A stretch of DNA of 64,000 nucleotides, taken from the NCBI RefSeq assembly GCF_001278035.1, contig NZ_CP009452.1, forward strand, positions 2,823,501-2,887,500, written 5' to 3'. Below are positions 1-8,696 of the stretch, piece after piece. The first letter of the stretch is position 1, and every line of letters starts with the position of its first letter. The translations under genes and the position numbers were made by a program. The notes below the pieces were generated by a model, which was given only the letters and a program-made list of their open reading frames with translations, had not been told where the DNA came from and made no database searches. This DNA comes from Sphingopyxis sp. 113P3 (GTDB lineage: Bacteria; Pseudomonadota; Alphaproteobacteria; Sphingomonadales; Sphingomonadaceae).

Positions 1-149
1 ACTGCTTCAGCGGTCTTGCCGAGGCGCATCACGAATGGGTCGACACGATGCTGGGCAACCTCACGGGCGATCAGCGCGCGGCGCTCTTCAATCTTCTCGG
101 CGCGCTCAAGGATTCGCTCGCCGCCGACAATGGAAAGGAACAGCCATGA
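1..149 (+). CDS. MarR-family regulator, C-terminal end (partial)
   Basis: Only the last 48 codons are present, reading in the frame starting at base 3. The tail ([14 protein letters not shown], then [18 protein letters not shown]) matches the C-terminal dimerisation helix usual in MarR-family winged-helix repressors; the DNA-binding part lies outside the window. Its stop codon overlaps the next gene's start as ATGA, so it appears to be the first gene of the acyl-CoA operon that follows and probably regulates it. MarR regulators in such operons commonly sense an aromatic or CoA-ester intermediate, but the ligand cannot be read here. Confidence 0.75.
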   Translation, partial: CFSGLAEAHHEWVDTMLGNLTGDQRAALFNLLGALKDSLAADNGKEQP

Positions 150-955
150 ATCCCGAAAACTTCCTGCCCGAACATTTCGGGTGGCGTTTCGACGGAGGCG
201 TCGCAACGATTACGCTGAACCGTCCCGACCGCAAGAATCCCCTCACCTTCGAAAGCTATGCCGAATTGCGCGACACGTTTCGCGCTCTCGTCTACGCGCC
301 CGAAGTGAAGGTCATCATCGTTACGGGCGCCGGCGGCAACTTCTCATCGGGCGGCGACGTCCACGAGATTATCGGCCCGCTTACGAAAATGCGGATGCCC
401 GAACTGCTCAATTTCACGCGCATGACCGGTGATCTCGTCAAGGCGATGCGCGCGTGCCCACAACCGGTAATTGCGGCGATTGACGGTATCTGCGTCGGAG
501 CTGGCGCTATCATAGCAATGGCCTCGGACATGCGCCTTGCGACCCCGCGGGCCAAGACGGCCTTCCTGTTCACGCGGGTCGGCCTTGCCGGCTGCGACAT
601 GGGCGCATGCGCAATCCTCCCGCGCATTATCGGCCAGGGGCGCGCCTCGGACCTCCTGTACACCGGGCGCATGCTCAGCGCCGAAGAGGGCGAGCGGTGG
701 GGCTTTCACAACCGCCTGGTCGAACCCGACGCGCTGCTCGAGGAGGCGACCAACCTAGCCCGCTCGCTCGCCGCAGGGCCCACTTTCGCACACGGCATCA
801 CCAAGACTCAGCTCGGCATCGAATGGGCGGTCTCGGTCGAAACCGCGATTGAAATGGAAGCGCAGGCGCAGGCCATCTGCATGGCGACGAATGATTTCCG
901 CCGCGCTTTCGAAGCCTTTGCGGACAAGCGCATCCCCGAGTTCGCAGGCGACTGA
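146..955 (+). CDS. enoyl-CoA hydratase/isomerase (crotonase) family protein
   Basis: The 269-residue product has the crotonase fold signatures: [15 protein letters not shown] near residues 61-75 (first oxyanion-hole segment) and [18 protein letters not shown] near 110-130 (second). The ATG at 146 is chosen because translation from it starts at the usual crotonase N-terminus and overlaps the upstream stop as ATGA. Oddly, neither catalytic glutamate of classical enoyl-CoA hydratase is evident: GGGCELAM is replaced by GAGAIIAM, and the second region reads GCDMGA with an Asp. It may therefore catalyse another crotonase reaction such as isomerisation, C-C cleavage or dehalogenase-like hydrolysis. 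The neighbours are two acyl-CoA dehydrogenases and a thioesterase, so an acyl-CoA substrate is secure; the exact reaction is not. Confidence 0.85.
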   Translation: MNPENFLPEHFGWRFDGGVATITLNRPDRKNPLTFESYAELRDTFRALVYAPEVKVIIVTGAGGNFSSGGDVHEIIGPLTKMRMPELLNFTRMTGDLVKAMRACPQPVIAAIDGICVGAGAIIAMASDMRLATPRAKTAFLFTRVGLAGCDMGACAILPRIIGQGRASDLLYTGRMLSAEEGERWGFHNRLVEPDALLEEATNLARSLAAGPTFAHGITKTQLGIEWAVSVETAIEMEAQAQAICMATNDFRRAFEAFADKRIPEFAGD

Positions 956-2121
956 TGGCCGATCGCAGCTTCCTCGACTGGCCGTTCCTTGATGATGGCC
1001 ACCGCCGCCTCGCGATCGAGCTCGACGACTGGTGCTTGGCGAACATCACCCACCATCATTCGGGCGATATCGATGACGAATGCCGCGCGCTCGTTCGCGC
1101 GCTCGGCGACGCGGGCTGGCTGCGCTACTGCGTGCCGGCCGCCTATGGGGGGGTGCACGAAAGCATTGACATTCGCTCGCTCGCGCTGATCCGCGAAACT
1201 CTCGCGCGTCATTCGGGACTCGCCGACTTTGCGTTTGCGATGCAGGGGTTGGGATCGGGCACGATCAGCCTCTTCGGCACCGAGGCGCAGAAAACGGCCT
1301 ATCTGCCTGAGGTTGCCGCAGGGAGAAAGATCGCCGCCTTCGCCCTCACGGAGCCCGCGTCGGGGTCGGATGTCGCCTCGATGGAAACGACGGCGACACG
1401 CACCGCCGACGGATTTGTTGTCAATGGCGCCAAGACCTACATCTCGAATGGCGGCATTGCCGACTATTATGTTCTCTTCGCCCGCACGGGCGAAGCGCCC
1501 GGCGCGAGGGGCGTTTCGGCCTTCATCGTCGACGCCGACACGCCGGGGCTCGACGTGACCGATCGCATCGCCGTGATTGCGCCGCACCCGCTCGCGACGC
1601 TGACCTTCACCGACATGGCGCTCGCCGATACCGCGCTGCTCGGTGAGGCGGGGCGCGGCTTTGCGCAGGCGATGGCGACACTCGACATCTTTCGCACCAC
1701 CGTGGGCGCCGCTGCGCTCGGTTTCGCGCGCCGCGCACTCGACGAGGCGACCGCGCGCGCGCGAGTCCGCAAGCTGGGTTCGGCCACGCTCGCCGACAAT
1801 GCGATCACGCAATCAAAGCTCGCCGAAATGGTCCTCGACGTTGATACCTCGGCGCTTCTCATCTACCGCGCCGGCTGGCTCCGCGACGTGCGCGGAGAAC
1901 GAAACACCCGAGAAGCAGCGCTAGCAAAGCTTCATGCCACCGACAGCGCGCAGGCCGTGATCGACAAGGCGGTGCAGATATTCGGCGGGCTCGGCGTCAC
2001 GGTCGGAACACCCGTCGAGGCGCTATATCGCGAGGTACGCGCGCTACGTATCTACGAGGGCGCCTCGGAAGTGCAAAAGGTCGTTATCGCCCGCCAGCAT
2101 CTCGCCCAGAGCGCATCCTGA
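955..2121 (+). CDS. acyl-CoA dehydrogenase
   Basis: The 388-residue flavoprotein has the usual family length. It shows the FAD/substrate segment [14 protein letters not shown] near 124-137, the KTYISNGG motif, and the C-terminal IYEGASEVQ motif with Glu368 in the position of the catalytic base of medium-chain acyl-CoA dehydrogenases. The start overlaps the preceding stop (TGATG) and its own stop overlaps the thioesterase start, so translation is tightly coupled. It should introduce an alpha,beta double bond into a CoA thioester and pass electrons to ETF. Chain length or aryl preference cannot be told from sequence alone. Confidence 0.9.
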   Translation: MADRSFLDWPFLDDGHRRLAIELDDWCLANITHHHSGDIDDECRALVRALGDAGWLRYCVPAAYGGVHESIDIRSLALIRETLARHSGLADFAFAMQGLGSGTISLFGTEAQKTAYLPEVAAGRKIAAFALTEPASGSDVASMETTATRTADGFVVNGAKTYISNGGIADYYVLFARTGEAPGARGVSAFIVDADTPGLDVTDRIAVIAPHPLATLTFTDMALADTALLGEAGRGFAQAMATLDIFRTTVGAAALGFARRALDEATARARVRKLGSATLADNAITQSKLAEMVLDVDTSALLIYRAGWLRDVRGERNTREAALAKLHATDSAQAVIDKAVQIFGGLGVTVGTPVEALYREVRALRIYEGASEVQKVVIARQHLAQSAS

Positions 2122-2525
2122 TGTTCAGGACCAGTCTTCCGCTGCGCTTCGCGCACTGCGACCCTGCGGGCATCGCCTATTACCCCCGGTACTTCGAGCT
2201 ATGCGACGCGGCCATCGAAGACTGGACGGCAGCTGTGCTCGGCATCGATCGGCGCAAGATGCACCTCGAAATGGGGCTCGGCCTGCCCACCGTCAGCCTT
2301 AACGCCGAGTTCTCGGCGCCGAGCCGCTTGGGAGACATGCTCGATTTCACCGTGACCGTGACGCGAGCAGGGCGCAGCTCGGTCGATCTCGCGGTCGACA
2401 TCGCCTGCGCTGGCCAGCCGCGCTTCGCGGTGCGTTTTACGCAGGTACTTACCGATTTGGCGAAGGGAAGCTCGCGGACCTGGCCCCCCGAATTTCTCGA
2501 ACGCCTCAAGAAGGAATTGTCATGA
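2121..2525 (+). CDS. acyl-CoA thioesterase, 4-hydroxybenzoyl-CoA thioesterase (4HBT) family
   Basis: The 134-residue single hotdog-fold protein begins with the family signature FAHCDPAGIAYYPRYFE. Asp14 occupies the place of the catalytic aspartate of Pseudomonas-type 4-hydroxybenzoyl-CoA thioesterase. It would hydrolyse an acyl- or aroyl-CoA to free acid and CoA. It overlaps both neighbours by a few bases. Its presence in an operon with hydratase and dehydrogenases suggests the pathway ends in, or releases, a free (possibly aromatic) acid. Confidence 0.88.
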   Translation: MFRTSLPLRFAHCDPAGIAYYPRYFELCDAAIEDWTAAVLGIDRRKMHLEMGLGLPTVSLNAEFSAPSRLGDMLDFTVTVTRAGRSSVDLAVDIACAGQPRFAVRFTQVLTDLAKGSSRTWPPEFLERLKKELS

Positions 2526-2929
2526 CTGCTCACCAATCCCTCCTTCCCCCCGGCTGGAAGCGCCCGCGCGGCTATGCCAATGGAGTCGCAGCGAGAGGCG
2601 ATATGGTTTTCACCGCCGGGGTCGTCGGCTGGGATGCCGAAGAACGCTTCGTTGCGCCCGACCTCGCCGGACAGTTCCGCCAAATACTCGTCAATACGCT
2701 CGCGATTCTCGCCGAGGGGGGCGCGGGGCCCGAGCATATCGTGCGCATGACCTGGTATGTGACGAGCCGCGAGGAGTATCTCGCCAGCCTGCCCGCGATC
2801 GGCGACGCCTATCGCGAGCTTATCGGCAAGAACTTCCCGGCGATGGCGGTCGTCGAAGTGGCCGCGCTGGTCGAGGCCGAAGCCAAGATCGAGATCGAAA
2901 CGATCGCCGTCGTTCCCGACGCCGGTTGA
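2522..2929 (+). CDS. Rid (YjgF/YER057c/UK114) family protein
   Basis: The 135-residue product has the Rid fold pattern and the C-terminal KIEIETIAVV strand. Archetypal RidA enzymes deaminate reactive enamines/imines made by amino-acid oxidases or PLP enzymes, and use an Arg in FPARSCVEV. Here the equivalent reads FPAMAVVEV, with Met in place of that Arg, so it belongs with the Arg-lacking Rid subfamilies and imine deaminase activity is uncertain. The start overlaps the thioesterase stop (ATGA). Rid proteins in catabolic operons may act on unstable intermediates; that role is inferred. Confidence 0.85.
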   Translation: MTAHQSLLPPGWKRPRGYANGVAARGDMVFTAGVVGWDAEERFVAPDLAGQFRQILVNTLAILAEGGAGPEHIVRMTWYVTSREEYLASLPAIGDAYRELIGKNFPAMAVVEVAALVEAEAKIEIETIAVVPDAG

Positions 2930-2944
2930 GCAAAGGGCCGAGAC

Positions 2945-4120
2945 ATGCAGAAATTCGACTGGGCCGACGCCTTCCTCCTCGACGATCAGCTGGAAGATGA
3001 TGAGCGGATGATCCGCGACAGCGCGCGCGCCTATGCCCGTGACCGGCTGGCGCCGCGCGCGATCGACGCGTTCGCGACCGAGCACACCGATCCGGAGATC
3101 TTCCGTGAAATGGGTGAACTCGGACTCCTCGGACCGACGATCCCCGAAACCTATGGCGGGGTTAGCGCCTCTTATGTCGCCTATGGCCTCGTCGCGCGCG
3201 AGGTCGAGCGTGTCGACTCGGGCTATCGTTCGATGATGAGCGTTCAGTCGAGCCTGGTCATGTATCCGATCCATGCCTTCGGGTCCGAGGAGCAGAAGCA
3301 GCGCTATCTACCGAAGCTGGCGCGCGGCGAGTGGATCGGCTGTTTCGGATTGACCGAACCCGACGCCGGCAGCGACCCGGGCGGGATGCGGACACGCGCG
3401 GTCAAAATCGACAGTGGTTATCGCTTGTCAGGCACCAAGACCTGGATCTCGAACGCCCCGATTGCCGATGTTTTCGTCGTCTGGGCCAAATCCGACGCGC
3501 ACGGCGGCGCGATCCGCGGATTCATACTCGAAAAGGGAATGCCGGGGCTCTCGGCGCCGAAGATCGAAGGCAAGTTCAGCCTCCGTACCTCTGTCACCGG
3601 TATGGTAGTGATGGAGGATGTCGAGGTTACCGAAGACGCATTGCTCCCCGATGTCGAGGGGCTGAGGGGCCCCTTCTCCTGTCTCAACCGTGCGCGCTAC
3701 GGGATCAGTTGGGGTGCGCTCGGCGCCGCCGAATATTGCTTCCACGCCGCGCGGCAGTACGGGCTCGATCGGCACCAGTTTGGCCGCCCGCTCGCCGCGA
3801 CCCAGCTGTTCCAGAAAAAGCTCGCCGACATGGAGACCGACATCGCGCTCGGACTGCAGGCCAGTCTGCGCGTCGGGCGGCTTATTGACCAAGGCCGGTT
3901 CGCGCCCGAAATGATCTCCATGGTCAAGCGCAACAACGTCGGAAAGGCGCTCGACATTGCCCGCATGGCGCGCGACATGCACGGCGGCAATGGGATCAGC
4001 GGAGAATATCAGGTCATTCGCCACATGGTGAATCTCGAAACCGTGAACACCTACGAAGGCACGCACGACGTGCACGCGCTGATCCTCGGCCGCGCGATAA
4101 CGGGCATATCCGCCTTTTGA
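2945..4120 (+). CDS. glutaryl-CoA dehydrogenase-like acyl-CoA dehydrogenase
   Basis: The 391-residue protein follows the glutaryl-CoA dehydrogenase pattern closely: an N-terminal [54 protein letters not shown] for FAD, and the C-terminal [20 protein letters not shown], where Glu371 is the catalytic base. Glutaryl-CoA dehydrogenase oxidises and decarboxylates glutaryl-CoA to crotonyl-CoA, at the end of lysine, tryptophan and some aromatic pathways. It starts 15 nt after the Rid gene and ends the operon. A related substrate is possible because the rest of the operon is unusual for a plain gcdH locus. A short GC-rich inverted repeat at about 4123-4136 follows the stop. Confidence 0.85.
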   Translation: MQKFDWADAFLLDDQLEDDERMIRDSARAYARDRLAPRAIDAFATEHTDPEIFREMGELGLLGPTIPETYGGVSASYVAYGLVAREVERVDSGYRSMMSVQSSLVMYPIHAFGSEEQKQRYLPKLARGEWIGCFGLTEPDAGSDPGGMRTRAVKIDSGYRLSGTKTWISNAPIADVFVVWAKSDAHGGAIRGFILEKGMPGLSAPKIEGKFSLRTSVTGMVVMEDVEVTEDALLPDVEGLRGPFSCLNRARYGISWGALGAAEYCFHAARQYGLDRHQFGRPLAATQLFQKKLADMETDIALGLQASLRVGRLIDQGRFAPEMISMVKRNNVGKALDIARMARDMHGGNGISGEYQVIRHMVNLETVNTYEGTHDVHALILGRAITGISAF

Positions 4121-4752
4121 CAAGGCGCGCTCGCGCCGCCCTCGCGGCGGCGCCCGCTATGGGCGATCCCCGCCGCGAAGTAACGATCGGCATTTCCATA
4201 TCCGTTCTCACGCATTGCCCGCGAAAAGCCGGTGGAGCTTTACCATCGCTGTCCGGCACCGGTCATCCCGGGTTATCCTTGCCTTCCCTTCCGGCGCCTG
4301 GACCGCGGGGCGCGCGGCGCAGCCCATCCCCCGCAGACCAAGCAGACAGCCCTCGAAACGAGCCAAACGGACGTCGAGCTTCTCCGCCAGCTTTGGCAGT
4401 CACCCGGAGAGCCGCATCCAACAGCGTCTGAAATGACATATATTCATATTCATACGAATATCGTTTGATTATGGCATGAGCGGGGACGTATGATCCGTAA
4501 GGCCTTTGTGCCCGGACGCGCGATCCCCTTGTGCCGGGACGCGTCAGTTCAGGAACATAAAGGCCGGGACACCGGGCGCAAAGTTCGGACTGTCACACCA
4601 AAATCACGGAAACGCTTCCATTGCCGGGGCTGGGCGCTCGCACCCACGACCGACATAATTGAATGCAAATACATATGCTTTCGGCTAATTCGCGGTCAGC
4701 GCCAACCGGCCATGACGGAACGGCTTGATCGAACGAGACATTTGAGGAACAC
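4121..4752 (+). other. intergenic region with candidate operator and promoter
   Basis: No convincing gene is present in these 632 bases; the small open frames have no recognisable protein pattern. The left part holds GC-rich inverted repeats just after the dehydrogenase stop that could end transcription. The right part turns AT-rich and contains a dyad at 4446-4461 and a TACATATG word at 4670-4677, both likely concerned with control of the MarR gene that begins at 4753. Confidence 0.5.
4446..4461. promoter_or_regulatory. candidate MarR-type operator dyad
   Basis: ATATTC-ATAC-GAATAT is a perfect 6-bp inverted repeat with a 4-base centre, inside an AT-rich patch of an otherwise GC-rich region, about 290 bases before the MarR gene. 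Size and composition suit a dimeric winged-helix repressor. The binding protein is inferred. Confidence 0.4.
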
Positions 4753-5274
4753 ATGAAGACAGGGTCGACGGAGAAATCGGCAGGCAGGGCAGAGGGAAAA
4801 ATGGAAAACCGTGGCGACTATGACCCGAGCAGCCCAACGTTCCGCTTGGAAAACTCCCCTTTCTACCTGATGGCGCACGCCGATTTCAAATATCACGAGG
4901 ATATGGACAAGGTGCTGCACAAGCACGGCGTGTCCAAGCCCATCTACCGCGTCATGACGGTGCTACGCGAACGGCAACCGGCAAGCATCGGCGCTATTGC
5001 TGAAGCAGCCCTCACCAAGCGGTCGACGATCAGCAGGATCATCGACCGGATGGTCGAGCAGGGCCTGGTCACGACCGAACCCAATCCGGAAGACAATCGG
5101 ATTACTGAAGTCACGCTGACCGCGGCAGGCCAGCAAACGCTGCGCAAACTCACCCCGATCGTTGGGCGCCAGTTCACCCGCGCGATGGACGGCGTCAGCA
5201 ATCGCGACATCGCCCATCTATTGCGCACGCTTCAAAGGATCAGCGCCAACCTCAGCAAGCTCCCGATCGAATAG
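4753..5274 (+). CDS. MarR-family transcriptional regulator
   Basis: The 173-residue product has a winged-helix domain at about residues 55-150. Recognition-helix text TKRSTISRIIDRMVEQGLV is followed by the wing EPNPEDNRITEVTLTAAG, both classic for MarR. An N-terminal extension of some 30 residues is polar and probably disordered; an internal ATG at 4801 is an alternative start. The first ATG is kept because GAGG lies just upstream. It faces the amidohydrolase gene tail to tail with a 9-base gap. A TACATATG word occurs both in its own upstream region and in the amidohydrolase/TPR divergent promoter, which suggests a local regulon (inference). Confidence 0.85.
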   Translation: MKTGSTEKSAGRAEGKMENRGDYDPSSPTFRLENSPFYLMAHADFKYHEDMDKVLHKHGVSKPIYRVMTVLRERQPASIGAIAEAALTKRSTISRIIDRMVEQGLVTTEPNPEDNRITEVTLTAAGQQTLRKLTPIVGRQFTRAMDGVSNRDIAHLLRTLQRISANLSKLPIE

Positions 5275-5283
5275 CGCGGCCGC

Positions 5284-6687
5284 TCAGCGCGCGGGACCCT
5301 CAACGACGAGCTTACCGTCAGCGACAACGTAGCGGACGTCGCGAAGATTCTTGAGGGACTCAAGGGGATTGGCGCCAACGATCAAGAGGTCGGCGATCTT
5401 TCCCTTCTCGATCGTCCCGAGCTTGTCGCCCATACCCAGTATCTCCGCCCCAACGCGCGTGGCCGACGCGAGAACAGCCGCGTTGCTCATCCCGGCCTCG
5501 CTCAGGTAATCGAGTTCGCGGAAATAGGCGTCAGGATAACGGGTGTCATTTTCGAACGGGATGTCAGTGCCGACGCCAATCGGCACCCCCGCGCGATAGG
5601 CTTCAGCGACCCGTTTCAAATGGTCCTGCTGGTCGATGACAAACCGGCGCGAATGGGTGTGATAGAAACCACCAGAGGGGATCCCCGCTGACGGGTAGCC
5701 GCCGTTCAGCAGATTGTCGAAGGCCCCGATCGTGGGCACGAATGCCGTGCCATGCTTCTTCATCAGCGGCACCGCCTGGTCGCTCATCAGCAACGGATGC
5801 TCGATCGTGTCGACCCCCGCCTCGATCGCCCAGTCGGTATATTTACCATAGCTGTCGATTGCGACCGGAACTCCGAGCGAATGGGCTTCTTCGATCGCCG
5901 CCGCGAGTTCCTCCTTGTCCGCCGGCGCCCCGAGCTTGATCCAGTCGGCGAGGTTGCGGACCTGCTGCCGCACCGCGGTGCGCCATTCCCACGGGCCGTT
6001 GAAACCCTTGCTGGGCCCTCCCAGCGCGGGCTTCTGCCGTCCGGTCGCGGTGGAGGTCACCTCGTCGCCATGGCCGCCAGTCGTCGCAATGATGCGACCA
6101 CTCCAGAGCACGCGCGGCCCGCGAATAATTCCCCGGTCGACCGCCTCCTTGATGCGCAGCGCCACATCATCGACAGTCCCGACATCGCGGGCCGCGGTAA
6201 TGCCGGCGCTGATCAACTGCTCCGCGAGCGCGACCCCCCGGATCGCGGCTCCCGCCGGACTGTCGGAATATTTGCCGAAGTCATCGCAGCGCTGCTGCGT
6301 GAAATGGATGTGCAAGTCGATCAGGCCGGGCAAGATGTAAAGGCCGGTCGCGTCAATCCTTCGCGCCGCGCCGGCCGGGACCGCCGTTACGCCGGCAGGC
6401 CCGGCCGAAACGATCCGGTCACCCTGCATGACGACAACCGCGTCGGGAATTGGCGCGGCACCCCGCCCGTCGATCAGCGTGCCGCCAGTGATGACGACGA
6501 CCGGCTCCGTGCTGCGATCGACCGGTGGGATCGGGAGGCGGCGCACGTCGTCGGTGGTCTCCGGGATCGCGCGCGGTGCAGCCTGGAGATGGGCGGGCAG
6601 CATCGCAAGCGCAACAAGCGCGCTCATCCCCAAGGCCGCCTTTTCACGACGAAGGCGGGCTGATCTGCGTGCGGGCGCGACAGGCAT
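5284..6687 (-). CDS. secreted metal-dependent amidohydrolase (imidazolonepropionase/Sgx-like)
   Basis: The product is about 467 residues with an N-terminal signal (basic stretch, then ALGMSALVALAMLPAHLQA), so it is exported. The amidohydrolase barrel shows LIDLHIHF (HxH metal ligands, about residues 126-128), a Lys in WIKLGAP, IEHP, and the active-site Asp in GVGTDIPF. The strand that normally supplies a metal His (VAVHAHG in relatives) reads VAIDSYG, so that ligand is Asp or lost. The ATG at 6687 is preferred over 6705 because GGAG sits 6 bases upstream of it. Relatives hydrolyse acyl-amino acids, Xaa-Pro peptides or cyclic amides. The start faces the TPR-oxygenase gene divergently. Confidence 0.82.
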   Translation of the reverse strand: MPVAPARRSARLRREKAALGMSALVALAMLPAHLQAAPRAIPETTDDVRRLPIPPVDRSTEPVVVITGGTLIDGRGAAPIPDAVVVMQGDRIVSAGPAGVTAVPAGAARRIDATGLYILPGLIDLHIHFTQQRCDDFGKYSDSPAGAAIRGVALAEQLISAGITAARDVGTVDDVALRIKEAVDRGIIRGPRVLWSGRIIATTGGHGDEVTSTATGRQKPALGGPSKGFNGPWEWRTAVRQQVRNLADWIKLGAPADKEELAAAIEEAHSLGVPVAIDSYGKYTDWAIEAGVDTIEHPLLMSDQAVPLMKKHGTAFVPTIGAFDNLLNGGYPSAGIPSGGFYHTHSRRFVIDQQDHLKRVAEAYRAGVPIGVGTDIPFENDTRYPDAYFRELDYLSEAGMSNAAVLASATRVGAEILGMGDKLGTIEKGKIADLLIVGANPLESLKNLRDVRYVVADGKLVVEGPAR

Positions 6688-6712
6688 GGTGATCTCCAAC
6701 AACATGTGAATT

Positions 6713-6720
6713 TACATATG
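6713..6720. promoter_or_regulatory. TACATATG word shared with the MarR upstream region
   Basis: TACATATG lies in the divergent promoter region between the amidohydrolase and the TPR-oxygenase. The same 8-mer, also in an AT-rich context, is at 4670-4677 before the MarR gene. A shared regulator site is an inference from this coincidence only. Confidence 0.3.
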
Positions 6721-6814
6721 ATTTAAAGCGTGAATTGCTTGACGAAACAAGAGGGATTTGCTTCCCTCTCCAGGCGGCTGGGTCGGCAGGCGATCGCAAC
6801 CCCGGGAACATGGC

Positions 6815-8665
6815 ATGCATCTGGCAAATTCGCAGGCGAGGATCGGGCAGGGTCTCGACCATGCGATGACGCTCGCCCGCGCCGGCCAACTCGACGCGGC
6901 CGAGGCGAGCCTGCGCGGGATATTGATCGCCCATCCCGATCACCATGACGCGCTGCAACTCCTGGGCATGGTCGCGCGCAGCCGAGGCGAGCATGAAGCC
7001 GCGATAACCCTGTTCGGGCGTTCGCTCGCCGTGCGGCCGGAACAGCCCCACGTGCTGAATAATCTCGGCAACAGCCTGGCGGACAGCGGCCGACACGCCG
7101 AAGCGGTGCAAGCCTATGAGAAGGCGCTCGCGCAGACACCGGCATATGTCGACGCCCGCTTGAACCTGGCACTCGCCTGGCTGGCGCTCGGCCAGCCGGA
7201 ATCGGCCTGCGAAACGCTGCAACCGGCCCTCGGCTCGATGCCCGAGCACGCCCGCGCATGGGCAATCTTGGGGCAGGCGCTGGGCGAGATGAAACAGGCC
7301 GGGCGTGCCGTTGACGCGTGGAAAACCGCGCTGAGCCTACGACCTGGCCACGTCCCCTGGCTCCATAACTTGGCAGTCGCGCTGCGCCTTGTGGGCCGCG
7401 CCCGCGAAGCCCTGCCAATCTTTCGCGAATGCGCCGCCCGCTCGGCTGACGAAGCGAAGATCCACTACAACCTCGGCCACTGCCTGCAGGATCTAGGGCA
7501 AATCGATGCAGCGGCTGCAGCCTATAAGCAGGCCATTCGCCTGACGCCGACCGATGCCGAACTCCATGATTCGCTCAGCCGCATGCTTTGGCAGCACGGC
7601 CAAACGCAGGTGCATGTGAGGAGCTATCGCGAGGCCCTGGTCGACCACCCTGATGACCCGGGCCTCCTCGCGGGACTGGCAAATCGGTTGACGCTGGCCG
7701 GCGAGCCGAGAGCGGCAGTGGACATACTGGCGCCTGCCATCGCTCGCGGCGCCGCTGACGCCGATCTTCACTACCGCCATGGCCAAGCGCTTTGGACGTC
7801 CCACCAGCCTGACCGTGCGCTCGCAGCGTTTGAGGCCGCGCTCGCCGCGGATGCCGGCCACGCACCCAGCCTTCGCGAGTCGGCAAGAGCCCTCATCATT
7901 CTCGACCGGCTCGCCGAAGCGCGTCCACGGATTGAGCGTCGGCTCGCCGCAGAACCGACCGACCAGCAGGCGCTCGCCCTGCAAAGCATATTATGGCGCC
8001 TGGACGGCGACGAGCGCGCGCTATGGCTGACCAACCCCGGACTGATCGGTCGCGTACGGCTTATGCCTGGGAATGGCGACGCAGCAGCTTTCAACGACCA
8101 GCTCGACCGTGCGCTGGGCGCGCTCCACATCGGTTCGCGACATCCGCTCGAACAGACGCTGCGGGGCGGCACCCAGACCACCGACGATCTCTTCAGCCGC
8201 GATCTCCCAGAGATAAGGGCGGTTCGCGCGATGATCGAAGCGGGTGTGCGACGCTATATCGACGCGCTGCCGACCGATCCGGCTCACCCCTTTCTGTGCC
8301 GCAAGGCGCCCGCTTTTACCTTTTCGGGTTCGTGGTCAGTCAGGCTCCACGGCGGCGGCCACCACACGAACCATATCCACCCAGAGGGCTGGATCAGCGC
8401 TGTCTACTATGTCTCGCTGCCCGAGGCGGTCGGCAATTCCGAACAGGGCTGGCTGAAGTTTGGTGAGACGGGACTTAACCTCGGCGAACGCGAGCAGGTC
8501 CAACTGACCGTCCGCCCGGAACCCGGGCTGCTCGTTCTCTTCCCTTCCTATTTCTACCATGGGACGACCCCCTTCGCGGACGAGGACCATCGCACCACCA
8601 TTGCGTTCGACATCGTGCCGACAAACCGGGCGAACGTCAAAAGCCCCGCAAATCCTGCTTCATGA
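6815..8665 (+). CDS. TPR-repeat protein with C-terminal 2OG-Fe(II) oxygenase-like domain
   Basis: The 616-residue protein has TPR repeats over about residues 10-390 (for example PHVLNNLGNSLADSGRHAEA and AKIHYNLGHCLQDLGQIDAA). The C-terminal domain reads HHTNHIHPEGWISAVYYVSLP, then PGLLVLFPSYFYHGTTPF and HRTTIAFDIVP. Those His residues and the double-stranded beta-helix pattern match putative 2-oxoglutarate/Fe(II) oxygenases of the 2OG-FeII_Oxy_5 type. ATG 6815 is chosen for the GGGAA 7 bases upstream and because TPRs begin soon after. It sits upstream of the cyclase gene with a 31-base gap, so it is likely co-transcribed with the cyclase and the ferredoxin oxidoreductase. The substrate is unknown; peptide or small-molecule hydroxylation are both possible. 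Confidence 0.78.
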   Translation: MHLANSQARIGQGLDHAMTLARAGQLDAAEASLRGILIAHPDHHDALQLLGMVARSRGEHEAAITLFGRSLAVRPEQPHVLNNLGNSLADSGRHAEAVQAYEKALAQTPAYVDARLNLALAWLALGQPESACETLQPALGSMPEHARAWAILGQALGEMKQAGRAVDAWKTALSLRPGHVPWLHNLAVALRLVGRAREALPIFRECAARSADEAKIHYNLGHCLQDLGQIDAAAAAYKQAIRLTPTDAELHDSLSRMLWQHGQTQVHVRSYREALVDHPDDPGLLAGLANRLTLAGEPRAAVDILAPAIARGAADADLHYRHGQALWTSHQPDRALAAFEAALAADAGHAPSLRESARALIILDRLAEARPRIERRLAAEPTDQQALALQSILWRLDGDERALWLTNPGLIGRVRLMPGNGDAAAFNDQLDRALGALHIGSRHPLEQTLRGGTQTTDDLFSRDLPEIRAVRAMIEAGVRRYIDALPTDPAHPFLCRKAPAFTFSGSWSVRLHGGGHHTNHIHPEGWISAVYYVSLPEAVGNSEQGWLKFGETGLNLGEREQVQLTVRPEPGLLVLFPSYFYHGTTPFADEDHRTTIAFDIVPTNRANVKSPANPAS

Positions 8666-8696
8666 TTGCATATTTCCGGTTCGAGAGGAGTTCAGC

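Noticed and set aside
4117..4431. Small open frame after the glutaryl-CoA-dehydrogenase-like gene
   Set aside because: Low-complexity Pro/Ala/Arg translation, no ribosome site; treated as intergenic.
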